A stretch of DNA of 57,027 nt from Flavobacteriaceae bacterium (GCA_017857815.1 JAFMCL010000018.1:1-57027); one strand, 5' to 3'. Positions 1-9,019 are shown, counted from the first letter of the stretch. Numbers and translations are program-made. The notes: a model not told the origin generated them from the sequence alone.

Positions 1-53
1 AGACTGTAAATCTGCTGACTACGTCTTCGCAGGTTCGAATCCTGCTCTCCCCA
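1..53 (+). tRNA. tRNA-Tyr (GTA), 5' end outside the window
   Basis: This is the 3' part of a tyrosine tRNA. The window opens inside the anticodon stem; the loop CTGTAAA gives anticodon GTA. A long variable arm, as expected for the class II tRNA-Tyr, precedes the T arm (GCAGG-TTCGAAT-CCTGC) and the acceptor strand TCTCCCC with discriminator A. CCA is not encoded. It leads a tRNA-Tyr/Gly/Thr cluster that in many bacteria sits directly before tuf. Confidence 0.93.
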
Positions 54-113
54 CTAGAGTAAAAATATTTGAAATATTGAAATAAATTACTGATCTTTAC
101 ATCAGTAAAAAAT

Positions 114-186
114 GCGGGAGTAGCTCAGTTGGTAGAGCTTCAGCCTTCCAAGCTGATTGTCGCCGGTTCGAGCCCGGTCTCCCGCT
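114..186 (+). tRNA. tRNA-Gly (TCC)
   Basis: A complete cloverleaf. Acceptor GCGGGAG pairs with CTCCCGC, the D arm is GCTC...GAGC, and the anticodon arm TCAGC-CTTCCAA-GCTGA gives anticodon TCC. The T arm is GCCGG-TTCGAGC-CCGGT (closing G.T) and the discriminator is T. CCA is not encoded. It is probably co-transcribed with the flanking tRNA-Tyr and tRNA-Thr. Confidence 0.97.
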
Positions 187-196
187 CTCTTTTTTT

Positions 197-268
197 GCCG
201 ACGTAGCTCAGGGGTAGAGCGTTTCCTTGGTAAGGAAGAGGTCGGCGGTTCAAATCCGCTCGTTGGCT
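197..268 (+). tRNA. tRNA-Thr (GGT)
   Basis: A complete cloverleaf. Acceptor GCCGACG pairs with CGTTGGC (one G.T), the D arm is GCTC...GAGC, and the anticodon arm TTTCC-TTGGTAA-GGAAG gives anticodon GGT. The T arm is GGCGG-TTCAAAT-CCGCT (closing G.T) and the discriminator is T. The next three bases happen to be CCA. It is the last tRNA of the cluster; a degenerate copy of its 3' half recurs 2.4 kb downstream in the same orientation, which suggests use as an integration site. Confidence 0.97.
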
Positions 269-279
269 CCATTAATAAC

Positions 280-313
280 AAGGGGTTACGAAAGAAATCG
301 GACTCCTTTTTTT
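280..313 (+). terminator. Rho-independent terminator after the tRNA cluster
   Basis: AAGGGGT pairs with ACTCCTT (7 bp, one G.T) around a 15-nt loop, and eight T follow. It is placed just after tRNA-Thr and would end the tRNA transcript. Confidence 0.6.
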
Positions 314-439
314 ATTTTCAGCTAACTTCTGGATATTTTTTCCACAATTATTTAAAAGTCTCCTTTTTACATTCTTATTTAGACAGGCCATCCTAAGGAA
401 ATCTTTATTTTCTAATAGCTCATAAAAATTCTATTGGTT

Positions 440-697
440 ACTCATAGATAAATACGATGCTTTATATAACGAATCTCCCTGTTTAACTCCTTAGCGTGAC
501 TCTTAATCCAAACTCTCTTCGCTTGATGATTCTCCACCTGCTCCTCCATAATAATCTAAATTCCAGAACTTACTGAAGAGGATATGCCTGTACTTTAAAA
601 GAAGTAGAATCATAAATTACACTAAAGCGGATGCTTATCGATTGAGAAGTAAGACAGTACCATCTGAATTCGAAATAACACCTCGATAATAAACAAT
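440..697 (-). pseudogene. Decayed fragment of a secreted fibre-type protein (N-terminal domain)
   Basis: Reading the minus strand straight after the GH43 stop codon, broken frames give VISNSDGTV, then after a frameshift SQSISIRFSVIYDS, then SSG, GAGGESSS and VTLRS. These follow, in order, the N-terminal domain of the intact protein at 3077-4783 (IVSNSDGTV, SQSIDVKLSVIYNS, SSG, GSGGSTSG, ISLKS). Several stops and frame changes interrupt the match, and no start or signal peptide remains. Seen: ordered similarity across about 70 codons. Inferred: a dead paralogue or a truncated relative. It fills most of the otherwise empty stretch between the tRNA terminator and the GH43 gene. Confidence 0.5.
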
Positions 698-702
698 ATA
701 TT

Positions 703-1668
703 TTATTTCTTTAATGAATTTGCTTTTACACCCTCATTTGTTATCACAACCTGCTTTATTGAACCGTCATCATTAAATTCCATTAAGTCGATACAAGTTT
801 CGCGAGAATTACGGTCAGTTTCATCTAGTGGCCTACGATGATAAACCATATAATAATCATCTGTATCTTTGTTGTGAATTATACTATGATGACCAGCACC
901 AGTAGCAATTTTGGGATCCTGTTGTAGTGTTTTACCAATACGTTTAAAGGGCCCGAATGGTGAATCTGCAACTGCATAAGCCACACTATAATCTGGACCA
1001 GTCCAACCACCTTCGCTCCACATAAAATAGTATTTGTTGTCTTTTTTAAACATAAAAGGACCTTCTACATAGTTTTCAGGCGTTATTTCTTTGAATATTG
1101 TTCCATCTTCATAAGGATTAAACCCTGTAAAATCATCTTTCAATTGGGCAATATTACAATGTCTCCAACCCCCATAAATGAGGTAATACTTTCCATTATC
1201 CTGAAAAACAAACTGGTCAATGGGCTGAGCACCGTTATGGAATTTATCCACGAGTGGTTTTCCTAAATGGTCTTTATAAGGACCCTTAGGACTATCTGAA
1301 ACCGCAACGCCTATCCCGCCATATTCTTCATTACTTTGTATATCATTTGCACCAAAAAAAAGAAAATATTGATCCTCTTTTTTAATAATTGATGGTGCCC
1401 AAACTGCTCTATGTGCCCATTTTATAGCAGTTGTATCCATTATGCGCTCGTGTTTTGTCCAATTTACTAAGTCTGGTGAAGAAAAAGCATCGAAATGGAC
1501 CTGTTTGTCATAAGGTGCGGAATAGGTTGGGAAAATCCAATATTCATCATCCATAATAATACCTTCTGGATCTGCATACCAGCCTGGAAAAACTGGGTTA
1601 TTTTGTGCTGTTGTACTTATTAACGATAAAACGACAACAGGAAAAAAAAAATCACGTAGATATTTCAT
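703..1668 (-). CDS. Secreted glycoside hydrolase family 43 (arabinosidase/xylosidase-type)
   Basis: A 321-residue GH43 five-bladed beta-propeller enzyme. The family hydrolyses alpha-L-arabinofuranosyl or beta-D-xylosyl links in plant or algal polysaccharides. A signal peptide ends near AQNN (residue 22). The three expected acidic residues are visible: D33 in WYADPEG (base), D151 in QPIDQFVF (pKa modulator) and E202 in YVEGPFMF (acid). Repeated blade motifs (VWAPSI, YYLIYGG, GHHSIIH, YYMVYHRR) support the fold. The length fits a single-domain GH43 without a carbohydrate-binding module. It stands alone, with no SusC/D pair nearby, inside a stretch that looks like a degraded island. The exact substrate cannot be read from the sequence. 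Confidence 0.9.
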   Translation of the reverse strand: MKYLRDFFFPVVVLSLISTTAQNNPVFPGWYADPEGIIMDDEYWIFPTYSAPYDKQVHFDAFSSPDLVNWTKHERIMDTTAIKWAHRAVWAPSIIKKEDQYFLFFGANDIQSNEEYGGIGVAVSDSPKGPYKDHLGKPLVDKFHNGAQPIDQFVFQDNGKYYLIYGGWRHCNIAQLKDDFTGFNPYEDGTIFKEITPENYVEGPFMFKKDNKYYFMWSEGGWTGPDYSVAYAVADSPFGPFKRIGKTLQQDPKIATGAGHHSIIHNKDTDDYYMVYHRRPLDETDRNSRETCIDLMEFNDDGSIKQVVITNEGVKANSLKK

Positions 1669-1905
1669 AAATTTAATGTAAATAAGCAGCTTTTTTCTGT
1701 AGCGTTGACTCTTAAATGTTTAAATGTAGGAATTAATTTAAACTAATCATAATCAGCTACTCTCTCTTTAAATAATCATCTAAGATGTATTACACTGGAT
1801 TGTTTACGAGGGAATAATCTCCATGTAACATATTAATCTTAAATGGTTCTGATAAATAGCGATAATACATTAATAAACAAGAAGTTTTCACTTATTTGGT
1901 GGAGT

Positions 1906-2262
1906 CTATTTTACTCTATAAAGTTTTTTAAACATTTCGACTTCATCACCTAAAGATAAATACAAAGTGTCTAATGATTTCATTTTAAAGTTATTTTTAA
2001 ATCCTGTTTCCCCCGTAATCTTTACAACAATTAAACTGTCATTTTTTTGCTCAAATACAACATTTAGATTGGCTTCAGGTTGACCGTTCTTTGTAACCTT
2101 CATTTCATTATCATTAAATTCACAACACCTTTGATAGGCACTTTCCATTGTACACCATTTGTTTGACTTAAGGTAATCAATAGTATAGCTCTGTTTCTTT
2201 GCTTCTGAATTACAATTAGTAAAGACTAGAATAATTAATACGCTGTATATTTGTTTTTTCAT
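1906..2262 (-). CDS. Small putative lipoprotein, function unknown
   Basis: A 118-residue protein with an N-terminal hydrophobic segment ending in VFTNC at residue 17. This is an imperfect lipobox (Asn at -1) that would place the protein in the outer or inner membrane leaflet. The mature part is short, beta-rich and polar, and contains a CTMESAYQRCCEF segment with three cysteines. I recognise no family. About 240 bp without a gene separate it from the GH43 gene, and the sequence on both sides is degraded, so it is probably accessory cargo. Confidence 0.6.
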   Translation of the reverse strand: MKKQIYSVLIILVFTNCNSEAKKQSYTIDYLKSNKWCTMESAYQRCCEFNDNEMKVTKNGQPEANLNVVFEQKNDSLIVVKITGETGFKNNFKMKSLDTLYLSLGDEVEMFKKLYRVK

Positions 2263-2650
2263 AAGACTAAAATAGTAATTTATTTCTTTCTTAATAGAGC
2301 GAAACTACAGATTTAAATAAACACTTATGCCTCAACCTAATCTTGATTGAGTGACTTTTCCATTCAATATCTCTCGATTTATATTATCCTCCTTTTTCTA
2401 TATTTTCTCAATATCTTTTGGTTTTATCACTGAAAATATTTCACTATTAATAAATCCTTATCCGTCTTTTCAAAATAGTGTATTTCTATTCTTTTAAATT
2501 ATTTAAAAGCTTTACGCAGATTTTACTCAGAAATAAAAAAAACACTAATAAATGGCCATAAGTTCAAAAGCAGCTTAATTGCTACGTTTTATTGATTATA
2601 TGAGGATTTTAATTAACTTAAAATTGGAGATAAAACTGTAGAAATCCTCT

Positions 2651-2690
2651 TTGGTAAGGAAGTGGTCGACGTTCAAATAAGCTCGATTGA
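2651..2690 (+). repeat. Degenerate direct repeat of the tRNA-Thr 3' half (possible old att site)
   Basis: The segment keeps TTGGTAAGGAAG, GGTCG, GTTCAAAT and GCTCG in the same order and spacing as the anticodon loop, variable loop, T arm and acceptor start of the tRNA-Thr at 197-268. It has a few substitutions and one missing base. It begins in the anticodon loop and runs towards the 3' end, which is the part of tRNA genes that tyrosine integrases commonly use. The orientation is the same as the tRNA, as expected for an att duplication. No integrase gene lies between the two copies. Confidence 0.65.
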
Positions 2691-2702
2691 TATTGCTAAA
2701 TC

Positions 2703-2729
2703 AAGGCTTCTCAAATGGTTGCCTTTTTT
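2703..2729 (+). terminator. Weak terminator-like hairpin after the tRNA-Thr remnant
   Basis: AAGGC pairs with GCCTT around a 13-nt loop, and the 3' arm runs into six T. It sits 13 bp after the tRNA-Thr remnant, where a tRNA terminator would be, and may be the original terminator of the tRNA cluster before the insertion. Confidence 0.4.
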
Positions 2730-2788
2730 ATATTACATCATTATTGGGTTTATACGTCCTTTATCTAAAATCCCAGGAATCTTGTTCA

Positions 2789-2880
2789 TTAAGTTAAATT
2801 AGCTTCTCCTTTAACCCTTTTTTTAAGGTCTTCGATATCTTTTTGTATGCTTGCTACGGTTTTTTTAACTCATAGACCAT
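2789..2880 (-). pseudogene. Broken short reading frame with a coiled-coil-like tail
   Basis: The minus strand begins MVYELKK and then hits a stop. Adding one A in a run of seven gives an uninterrupted end: TVASIQKDIEDLKKRVKGE followed by ANLT and a stop. The heptad-like spacing of I, I, L and V suggests a helical tail. In another frame upstream, YGYFFGIIGKVFGLFAM looks like a membrane segment. This may be a small membrane protein disrupted by homopolymer slippage, or chance. I do not recognise a family. Confidence 0.25.
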
Positions 2881-3076
2881 TCACATAGCAAATAGACCAA
2901 AAACCTTTCCTATAATTCCGAAAAAGTATCCATATTTTGTTTTTAATAGTATTTATTTTCTGAAAAATTACTCATAAAAATTTTAGATAAGATATAATAG
3001 TCTTAAGTTAAAAGCTTATCTTATTCAACTATATAAATTATTTATTTAATATATTTAAAAAATCATTTGCATTATT

Positions 3077-4783
3077 ATGAGAAAACTACTTGTTTTGCTG
3101 ATTATTCCATTATTTTCTATAGCACAGAACAACATTAATTATCAAGCGATAGTTTCTAATTCTGATGGAACTGTTATATCCTCTCAATCAATAGATGTCA
3201 AATTAAGTGTTATTTATAACTCAGGTACTGTTTATTCAGAAACGCATACAACAACAACTACCTCATCGGGTCTAATAAACATCAAGCTTGGTAGCGGGGG
3301 ATCTACAAGTGGAACTTTTGCAAATATCGATTGGAGTACACCTTCGATATCTTTAAAGTCAGAGGTAAATTTAGGTAATGGTTATGTAAATATGGGAACG
3401 CAACAAATTGAGGCAGTACCTGTTGCTCTTTTTGCGAAAAATGTAAACCTTTTAGACGCTAATAATACCATCGCAATAGGTGGGCTTGTCTCTTCAACAA
3501 ATTCAGTTGCTATTGGGCATTATGCTTTATCAAACAGCACCAGTGGGGAATCTAATGTAGCCATTGGCGAAAGATCTATGTCCGCAAACAATAATTCTGG
3601 AAGCTGGAACACTGCTGTTGGTGCTGCCACAATGATCAACAATTCGACCGGAACAGTAAATACCGCTATTGGATCTGGTGCAATGGAAGAAAACACCACA
3701 GGAAGCCTAAATACTGCATTGGGTCACTGGGCACTAAACAAAAACACCACAGCGAGCGAAAACACTGCTGTTGGTGCTTATAGTTTATCGAGTGTTACAG
3801 CAAACACTTATGGCTTAACCGCGATTGGATATAAATCTTTAGAAAACAATACCACAGGATGGAATACAACAGCTTTAGGGCATATGTCACTTAATTCAAA
3901 TACTACTGGTGCAGACAACTTAGCTCTTGGGGCTGTTAACTCTGAATCAAATACCACTGGGTCTGCAAATACTTCTGTAGGGTCAAACGGACTTAAAGAA
4001 AATACCATCGGAAGCGACAATACAACACTTGGGTATCTTACACTAAAAAATAATATAGAAGGAGATAATAATACTGCAGTCGGATCTAGAGCAGGAGAAG
4101 TTTTAAACACAGATAGTAACAGCAACACTTTTTTAGGATCAGGTGCAGATACTGTTTTAGGAACGACTATTAATAACTCAACTGCCATAGGCTCAGGGGC
4201 TATAGTTGCGGCCAATAACACCATTCAGCTAGGGAATTCTAGTGTTGCTTTAGTTCAAACTTCAGGAACAGTTTCTGCAACCGCATTTGTTGGAGATGGT
4301 TCGGGGTTAACTGGAATTTCTGGTCCAATATATAAATCATCAATGGTTTTGCAATCGTCAAGTGCTGCTGCTACTGATTCTCAAATAGATCTTCCTGGCT
4401 TGAGCTTTAGATGGAAAAAAGACAGTAATGGAGTGGGTAAGTTAGAGGTTAAGGCAGAATCAGACAATGCCCCTCAAGATCTTATGTTTTATTTCAGTTA
4501 TCATACTGATAGTAATGATACTATTAATTTTCGGCCAGACAGTATAAGTGCATCTACAAGCTCTTGGAGTGCAGTTGATTGTTCCTGGTGCGCTAGCTCT
4601 TCCCCTCCTCCAACTGGCTATACTCCAAATCTTCCGTCAATAACAGGTGCTTATGCAGTTTATGAATTTGATTTTAGTGTTTACCCTTTAAACACTAGTG
4701 GAAATCATTTGGGAAGAACATACAATGTGAAACTTTTTCTTGGTGGCTGGGGTGGAGTTCATATGAGAGCTTCTTACCAATAA
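3077..4783 (+). CDS. Secreted fibre-like protein with YadA-head-type repeats
   Basis: A 568-residue protein. The signal peptide MRKLLVLLIIPLFSIAQ is followed by an N-terminal beta domain (about 18-120, NYQAIVSNSDGTV type) common at the start of flavobacterial surface proteins. Residues 130-390 are about eleven tandem units of roughly 24 residues with the pattern NTAVG..AL..NTTG, as in trimeric autotransporter heads and tail-fibre shafts. A linker with GDGSGLTG (406-413) leads to a unique C-terminal domain of about 150 residues ending near GGWGGVHMRASYQ. I see no type IX secretion C-terminal domain, no S74 chaperone and no YadA membrane anchor, so how it is attached is unclear. A decayed relative of its first domain lies at 440-697. 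A role in adhesion is inference. Confidence 0.75.
   Translation: MRKLLVLLIIPLFSIAQNNINYQAIVSNSDGTVISSQSIDVKLSVIYNSGTVYSETHTTTTTSSGLINIKLGSGGSTSGTFANIDWSTPSISLKSEVNLGNGYVNMGTQQIEAVPVALFAKNVNLLDANNTIAIGGLVSSTNSVAIGHYALSNSTSGESNVAIGERSMSANNNSGSWNTAVGAATMINNSTGTVNTAIGSGAMEENTTGSLNTALGHWALNKNTTASENTAVGAYSLSSVTANTYGLTAIGYKSLENNTTGWNTTALGHMSLNSNTTGADNLALGAVNSESNTTGSANTSVGSNGLKENTIGSDNTTLGYLTLKNNIEGDNNTAVGSRAGEVLNTDSNSNTFLGSGADTVLGTTINNSTAIGSGAIVAANNTIQLGNSSVALVQTSGTVSATAFVGDGSGLTGISGPIYKSSMVLQSSSAAATDSQIDLPGLSFRWKKDSNGVGKLEVKAESDNAPQDLMFYFSYHTDSNDTINFRPDSISASTSSWSAVDCSWCASSSPPPTGYTPNLPSITGAYAVYEFDFSVYPLNTSGNHLGRTYNVKLFLGGWGGVHMRASYQ
3464..4246 (+). repeat. Tandem ~24-codon repeats encoding the fibre shaft
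   Basis: About eleven degenerate in-frame units share a NTA(V/I)G core and an ALxxNTTG turn. The units differ at most third positions, so this is an old array kept by selection on the protein rather than a recent expansion. Confidence 0.7.
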
Positions 4784-4998
4784 AGTTTGGTATATGTTAA
4801 TGACATTTTCTATTTTACTAAAGTCAAATTTAAAGGTTATAAAGACGAAATAACATTTTAACAAATAGAAAGGGAGGAGGTATTACTTGAGAAGATTAGT
4901 TGATAAAACAATTTCTGCTGCTAGACTCTTAGAAACGAAAATATTTCATTATGTTTTAATAACACGATTTGAAACTTCTCCAAACGAAACATTAGTTT

Positions 4999-7266
4999 TT
5001 AAGCGACATTCTCTTTCTTAATCAAATTCAAAGCAGACCCTTCTTTGAACCATTCGATCTGTTGATCGTTGTAAGTATGGTTGGTTGCAATAATATCTTT
5101 AGTTCCATCAGCATGAACAGCTTCTAGCGTTAATGATTTCCCTGGCGCAAAATCCTTTAGGTCAATAAAATTAAAAGTATCGTCTTCCTGAATAAGGTCG
5201 TAATCATTTTCATTACTAAAGGTGATCCCAAGCATTCCTTGTTTCTTCAAGTTGGTTTCATGAATTCTTGCAAAAGATTTCACCAAAACGGCAATTACAC
5301 CAAGATGTCTGGGTTCCATCGCAGCATGTTCTCTGGAAGAACCTTCGCCGTAGTTATGGTCTCCAACTACAATGGTGTCAATGCCTTCCGCTTTGTAATG
5401 GCGTTGAACATCAGGAACTCCACCATATTCTCCAGTGAGTTGATTTTTGACGAAATTAGTTTTTCCATTAAAAGCATTCACTGCTCCAATAAGACAATTG
5501 TTAGAAATGTTGTCCAAGTGGCCTCTAAAACGCAACCATGGTCCCGCCATAGAAATGTGATCTGTTGTACATTTTCCTAAGGCTTTAATTAGCAATCTTG
5601 CCCCTGAGATATTTTGCTTATCCCATGGACTAAAAGGATCTAGTAATTGAAGTCTTTCAGAGGTTTTACTTACAGAAACTTCAACTCCAGTTCCGTCGGA
5701 TACAGGAGAAACATATCCGTTTTCTTTGACATCAAAACCCATTGGAGGTAATTCCACGCCCGTTGGTGGGTCTAGTTTAATTTCCTCACCCTCCTCGTTT
5801 AAAAGTGTATCTGTGATAGGATTGAAATCTAACCTTCCAGAAATTGCTATTGCCGCTACCATTTCAGGAGAAGCTACAAAAGCATGTGTATTTGGATTGC
5901 CATCCGCTCTCTTAGCAAAGTTCCTGTTAAAGGAGTGAATGATAGAGTTTTTTTCTTGTTTGTCCGCACCTTCACGAGCCCATTGGCCTATACAAGGACC
6001 ACAAGCATTGGTGAATATTTTGGCATTAAGATTTTCGAAAATTTCAAGCAAACCATCTCGGTCTGCAGTATATCTAACTTGTTCAGAACCAGGATTAATT
6101 CCAAATTCAGCCTTTGTTTTAAGTTTCTTATCAACGGCTTGTTGCGCAATACTTGCTGCTCTAGACAAATCCTCATAAGAAGAGTTGGTACAAGATCCAA
6201 TCAATCCCCATTCAACGGTAAGCGGCCAATTTTCTTTTTTAGCTTTTGCAGCCATTTCAGAAATCGGTGTTGCCAAGTCTGGCGTGAAAGGTCCATTAAT
6301 ATGAGGGGTAAGGGTATCTAAATTAATTTCTATAACCTCGTCAAAATATTTTTCTGGCTCTGCATACACTTCAGGATCTCCAGTAAGATGTTCCTTAACT
6401 GCGTTGGCGGCATCTGCAATGTCATCCCGACCCGTGGAACGAAGATAACGTTCCATAGATTCGTCATAACCAAAGGTGGAAGTAGTAGCACCAACTTCAG
6501 CTCCCATATTACAAATGGTACCTTTTCCAGTACACGACATTGATTCAGCACCTGGGCCGAAATATTCAATAATTGCACCAGTTCCTCCTTTAACGGTCAA
6601 AATCCCTGCAACCTTAAGAATGACATCTTTAGGTGCTGTCCAACCGTTAAGTTTTCCGGTAAGTTTAACTCCAATCATTTTTGGAAATTTTAGTTCCCAT
6701 GCCATACCAGCCATTACATCAACAGCATCTGCACCTCCAACACCAATGGCAACCATTCCAAGTCCGCCTGCATTCACAGTATGAGAGTCAGTTCCTATCA
6801 TCATTCCGCCAGGGAATGCGTAATTTTCTAGAACAACTTGATGAATGATTCCGGCACCAGGCTTCCAAAAGCCAATTCCATATTTATTAGAGACAGATTC
6901 TAAAAAATCAAACACCTCAGCACTGGAGTTATTTGCAGATTTCAAATCATTAGTAGCTCCATCTTTAGCTTGAATTAAGTGATCACAATGAACAGTGGTA
7001 GGAACCGCAACTTTGGACTTTCCTGCTTGCATAAATTGAAGCAAGGCCATTTGTGCTGTTGCATCCTGACATGCAATTCTGTCTGGGGCAAAATCCACAT
7101 AATCTTTTCCTCGAGAAAAAGGCTGTTCAATATCCTTGTCCCACAGGTGGGCATAAAGAATCTTTTCACTAGACGTTAGTGGTTTTCCTATGAGTTTCCT
7201 AGCAGAGTTTACACGCGTTTCCAGTTGCCCGTAAAGTTTTTTGATCATTTCAATGTCAAATGCCAT
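4999..7266 (-). CDS. Aconitate hydratase, mitochondrial type
   Basis: Aconitase of 755 residues, interconverting citrate and isocitrate in the TCA cycle through a [4Fe-4S] cluster. The three cluster cysteines are C359 in GSCTNSS and C422/C425 in ACGPCIGQW. The substrate-binding motifs GTDSHT and [10 protein letters not shown] (C-terminal swivelling domain) are intact. Length and motifs match the mitochondrial-type enzyme that is usual in Bacteroidota, not AcnB. It is transcribed away from tuf, with a promoter in the shared 406-bp gap. In related genomes I would expect tuf to follow the tRNA cluster directly; here aconitase and the accessory genes separate them. Confidence 0.97.
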   Translation of the reverse strand: MAFDIEMIKKLYGQLETRVNSARKLIGKPLTSSEKILYAHLWDKDIEQPFSRGKDYVDFAPDRIACQDATAQMALLQFMQAGKSKVAVPTTVHCDHLIQAKDGATNDLKSANNSSAEVFDFLESVSNKYGIGFWKPGAGIIHQVVLENYAFPGGMMIGTDSHTVNAGGLGMVAIGVGGADAVDVMAGMAWELKFPKMIGVKLTGKLNGWTAPKDVILKVAGILTVKGGTGAIIEYFGPGAESMSCTGKGTICNMGAEVGATTSTFGYDESMERYLRSTGRDDIADAANAVKEHLTGDPEVYAEPEKYFDEVIEINLDTLTPHINGPFTPDLATPISEMAAKAKKENWPLTVEWGLIGSCTNSSYEDLSRAASIAQQAVDKKLKTKAEFGINPGSEQVRYTADRDGLLEIFENLNAKIFTNACGPCIGQWAREGADKQEKNSIIHSFNRNFAKRADGNPNTHAFVASPEMVAAIAISGRLDFNPITDTLLNEEGEEIKLDPPTGVELPPMGFDVKENGYVSPVSDGTGVEVSVSKTSERLQLLDPFSPWDKQNISGARLLIKALGKCTTDHISMAGPWLRFRGHLDNISNNCLIGAVNAFNGKTNFVKNQLTGEYGGVPDVQRHYKAEGIDTIVVGDHNYGEGSSREHAAMEPRHLGVIAVLVKSFARIHETNLKKQGMLGITFSNENDYDLIQEDDTFNFIDLKDFAPGKSLTLEAVHADGTKDIIATNHTYNDQQIEWFKEGSALNLIKKENVA

Positions 7267-7298
7267 TTATTGTTTGATTTAGAATAAGAGCGAAAATA

Positions 7299-7326
7299 CA
7301 AAATTATGGACAATTTTTCTGACAAA
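7299..7326 (-). promoter_or_regulatory. Putative Bacteroidota-type promoter of aconitase
   Basis: On the minus strand TTTG is followed after 16 bp by TAATTTTG, matching the -33 TTTG and -7 TAnnTTTG consensus of Bacteroidota sigma-A. The spacing to the start codon gives a leader of about 25-30 nt. The rest of the 406-bp gap to tuf is AT-rich and shows only the tuf promoter. Confidence 0.5.
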
Positions 7327-7632
7327 TATTAGAGCCTTTTATTCTTAATTTAATAAGAGGTCAAAGAATTTGACTTTTGGCTCAAAAATTATGACGAAAA
7401 ACATTAACAATGGAGTAAAATCAATAAAAAATCTATTGATCCCATGACAATATAAAAGTATAAGATTTTGCATAAAAATTACTTACATAAAATTGAATCG
7501 AATTTTATGAAATAAATGTTAGTTACTAGTTTCAAATGCTTTAAAAAAGTTTTCCCTAAGTAAAAGGCTCGAAAATTATCTTAAAAAACATAAAAATGTT
7601 TGAAAATAAATACTTTAATAATAAAAATTTTC

Positions 7633-7640
7633 TAAATTTG
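7633..7640 (+). promoter_or_regulatory. Putative tuf promoter -7 element
   Basis: TAAATTTG, a perfect TAnnTTTG box, lies about 32 bp before the tuf start and is followed by GCACCC. No good TTTG lies at the usual 17-23 bp upstream. The box shows that tuf has its own promoter although it is separated from the tRNA cluster. Confidence 0.5.
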
Positions 7641-7672
7641 CACCCTCTTAAACAATAAAGACACTAAAAATT

Positions 7673-8860
7673 ATGGCTAAAGAAACTTTTGATCGGTCGA
7701 AACCCCACTTAAATATTGGAACGATTGGCCACGTAGATCACGGTAAAACCACGCTAACTGCAGCAATCACAAAAGTATTGGCAGATGCAGGTTTTTCAGA
7801 AGCGAGAAGCTTTGATCAAATCGACAACGCTCCCGAAGAAAAAGAACGTGGTATTACGATTAATACATCACACGTTGAATATCAAACAGCAAATCGTCAC
7901 TACGCACACGTAGATTGTCCAGGTCACGCCGATTATGTCAAAAACATGGTTACCGGTGCTGCACAAATGGATGGTGCTATACTTGTTGTAGCCGCAACAG
8001 ATGGTCCAATGCCACAGACGCGTGAACACATCCTTCTAGGACGCCAGGTTGGTGTGCCAAGAATCGTTGTATTCCTAAACAAAGTGGATATGGTCGATGA
8101 CGAGGAATTACTAGAACTCGTTGAAATGGAAGTAAGAGAATTACTTTCTTTTTATGACTATGATGGAGATAACACTCCAGTAATTCTAGGTTCTGCTCTT
8201 GGTGCTCTTAACGGAGAACAAAAATGGGTAGATACAGTAATGAATCTAATGGCTGAAGTAGACGTTTGGATCGAACTTCCAAAACGTGATGTTGAGAAAG
8301 ATTTCTTGATCCCAGTAGAAGATGTATTCTCCATAACAGGTCGTGGAACAGTTGCTACAGGAAGAATTGAAACAGGAGTTGCCAACACTGGTGACGAAGT
8401 TGATATTATCGGAATGGGTGCTGAAAAATTAAAATCAACCGTAACTGGAGTTGAGATGTTCCGTAAGATTCTTGACCGTGGGGAAGCTGGAGATAATGTA
8501 GGTATTCTACTTAGAGGTATTGAAAAAGCTGATATCAAAAGAGGTATGGTTATTTGTAAGCCAGGTTCTGTTACACCACATGCCAAGTTTAAGGCGGAAG
8601 TATATGTTTTGAAAAAAGAAGAAGGAGGTCGTCACACCCCATTCCATGATAACTATCGTCCACAGTTCTACGTAAGAACAACTGACGTAACGGGTAACAT
8701 TAACTTGCCTAGTGGAGTTGAAATGGTAATGCCAGGAGACAACCTTACAATCACAGTAGATCTGATTCAGCCAATTGCATTGAGTGTTGGACTTCGTTTC
8801 GCGATACGCGAAGGAGGAAGAACCGTAGGGGCAGGACAGGTTACTGAGATTATAGACTAA
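7673..8860 (+). CDS. tuf: Elongation factor Tu
   Basis: EF-Tu of 395 residues, the GTPase that brings aminoacyl-tRNA to the ribosome. The P-loop GHVDHGKT is at residues 19-26; DCPGH (switch II) and NKVD follow. Domains 2 and 3 are complete and end in [13 protein letters not shown]. It is the first gene of the tuf-tRNA-Trp-secE-nusG-rplKAJL-rpoBC run. No second copy lies in the window. Confidence 0.99.
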   Translation: MAKETFDRSKPHLNIGTIGHVDHGKTTLTAAITKVLADAGFSEARSFDQIDNAPEEKERGITINTSHVEYQTANRHYAHVDCPGHADYVKNMVTGAAQMDGAILVVAATDGPMPQTREHILLGRQVGVPRIVVFLNKVDMVDDEELLELVEMEVRELLSFYDYDGDNTPVILGSALGALNGEQKWVDTVMNLMAEVDVWIELPKRDVEKDFLIPVEDVFSITGRGTVATGRIETGVANTGDEVDIIGMGAEKLKSTVTGVEMFRKILDRGEAGDNVGILLRGIEKADIKRGMVICKPGSVTPHAKFKAEVYVLKKEEGGRHTPFHDNYRPQFYVRTTDVTGNINLPSGVEMVMPGDNLTITVDLIQPIALSVGLRFAIREGGRTVGAGQVTEIID

Positions 8861-8885
8861 TAACAAAGTTTTTAAATTGATGCCT

Positions 8886-8916
8886 AAGGTGTCACGCGAA
8901 AAGCGTGATGCCTTTT
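8886..8916 (+). terminator. Hairpin between tuf and tRNA-Trp (terminator or processing site)
   Basis: AAGG.TCACGC pairs with GCGTGA.CCTT, interrupted by one TG/TG internal loop, and four T follow. The short T run and the tRNA 14 bp further on suggest partial termination or a processing site instead of a complete stop. Confidence 0.6.
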
Positions 8917-8929
8917 GTGTCAAATAAAA

Positions 8930-9002
8930 ACGGGTTTAGCTCAGTTGGTAGAGCACTGGTCTCCAAAACCAGGTGTCGGGAGTTCGAGCCTCTCAACCCG
9001 TG
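8930..9002 (+). tRNA. tRNA-Trp (CCA)
   Basis: A complete cloverleaf: acceptor ACGGGTT/AACCCGT, anticodon arm CTGGT-CTCCAAA-ACCAG with anticodon CCA, T arm GGGAG-TTCGAGC-CTCTC, discriminator G. It lies between tuf and secE, the conserved place for this tRNA in many bacteria. Confidence 0.97.
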
Positions 9003-9019
9003 CAAAAATTGAAACAAAA

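Larger units (their letters stand above)
2263..3076. other. 814-bp stretch without an intact gene
   Basis: Very AT-rich sequence with many stops in all frames. It holds a degenerate tRNA-Thr 3' half, a weak terminator behind it and a short broken reading frame on the minus strand, each listed separately. I see nothing recognisable in 2263-2640. The last 100 bp are the leader of the fibre-type gene and show no clear TAnnTTTG promoter. Confidence 0.6.

Noticed and set aside
157-396. 79-codon open frame across the tRNA-Gly/tRNA-Thr region
   Set aside because: It runs through two complete tRNA genes and their terminator, so it is not a gene.
4999-7266. Long open frames on the plus strand opposite aconitase
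   Set aside because: They mirror the codon structure of the aconitase gene and show no motifs, starts or neighbours of their own.
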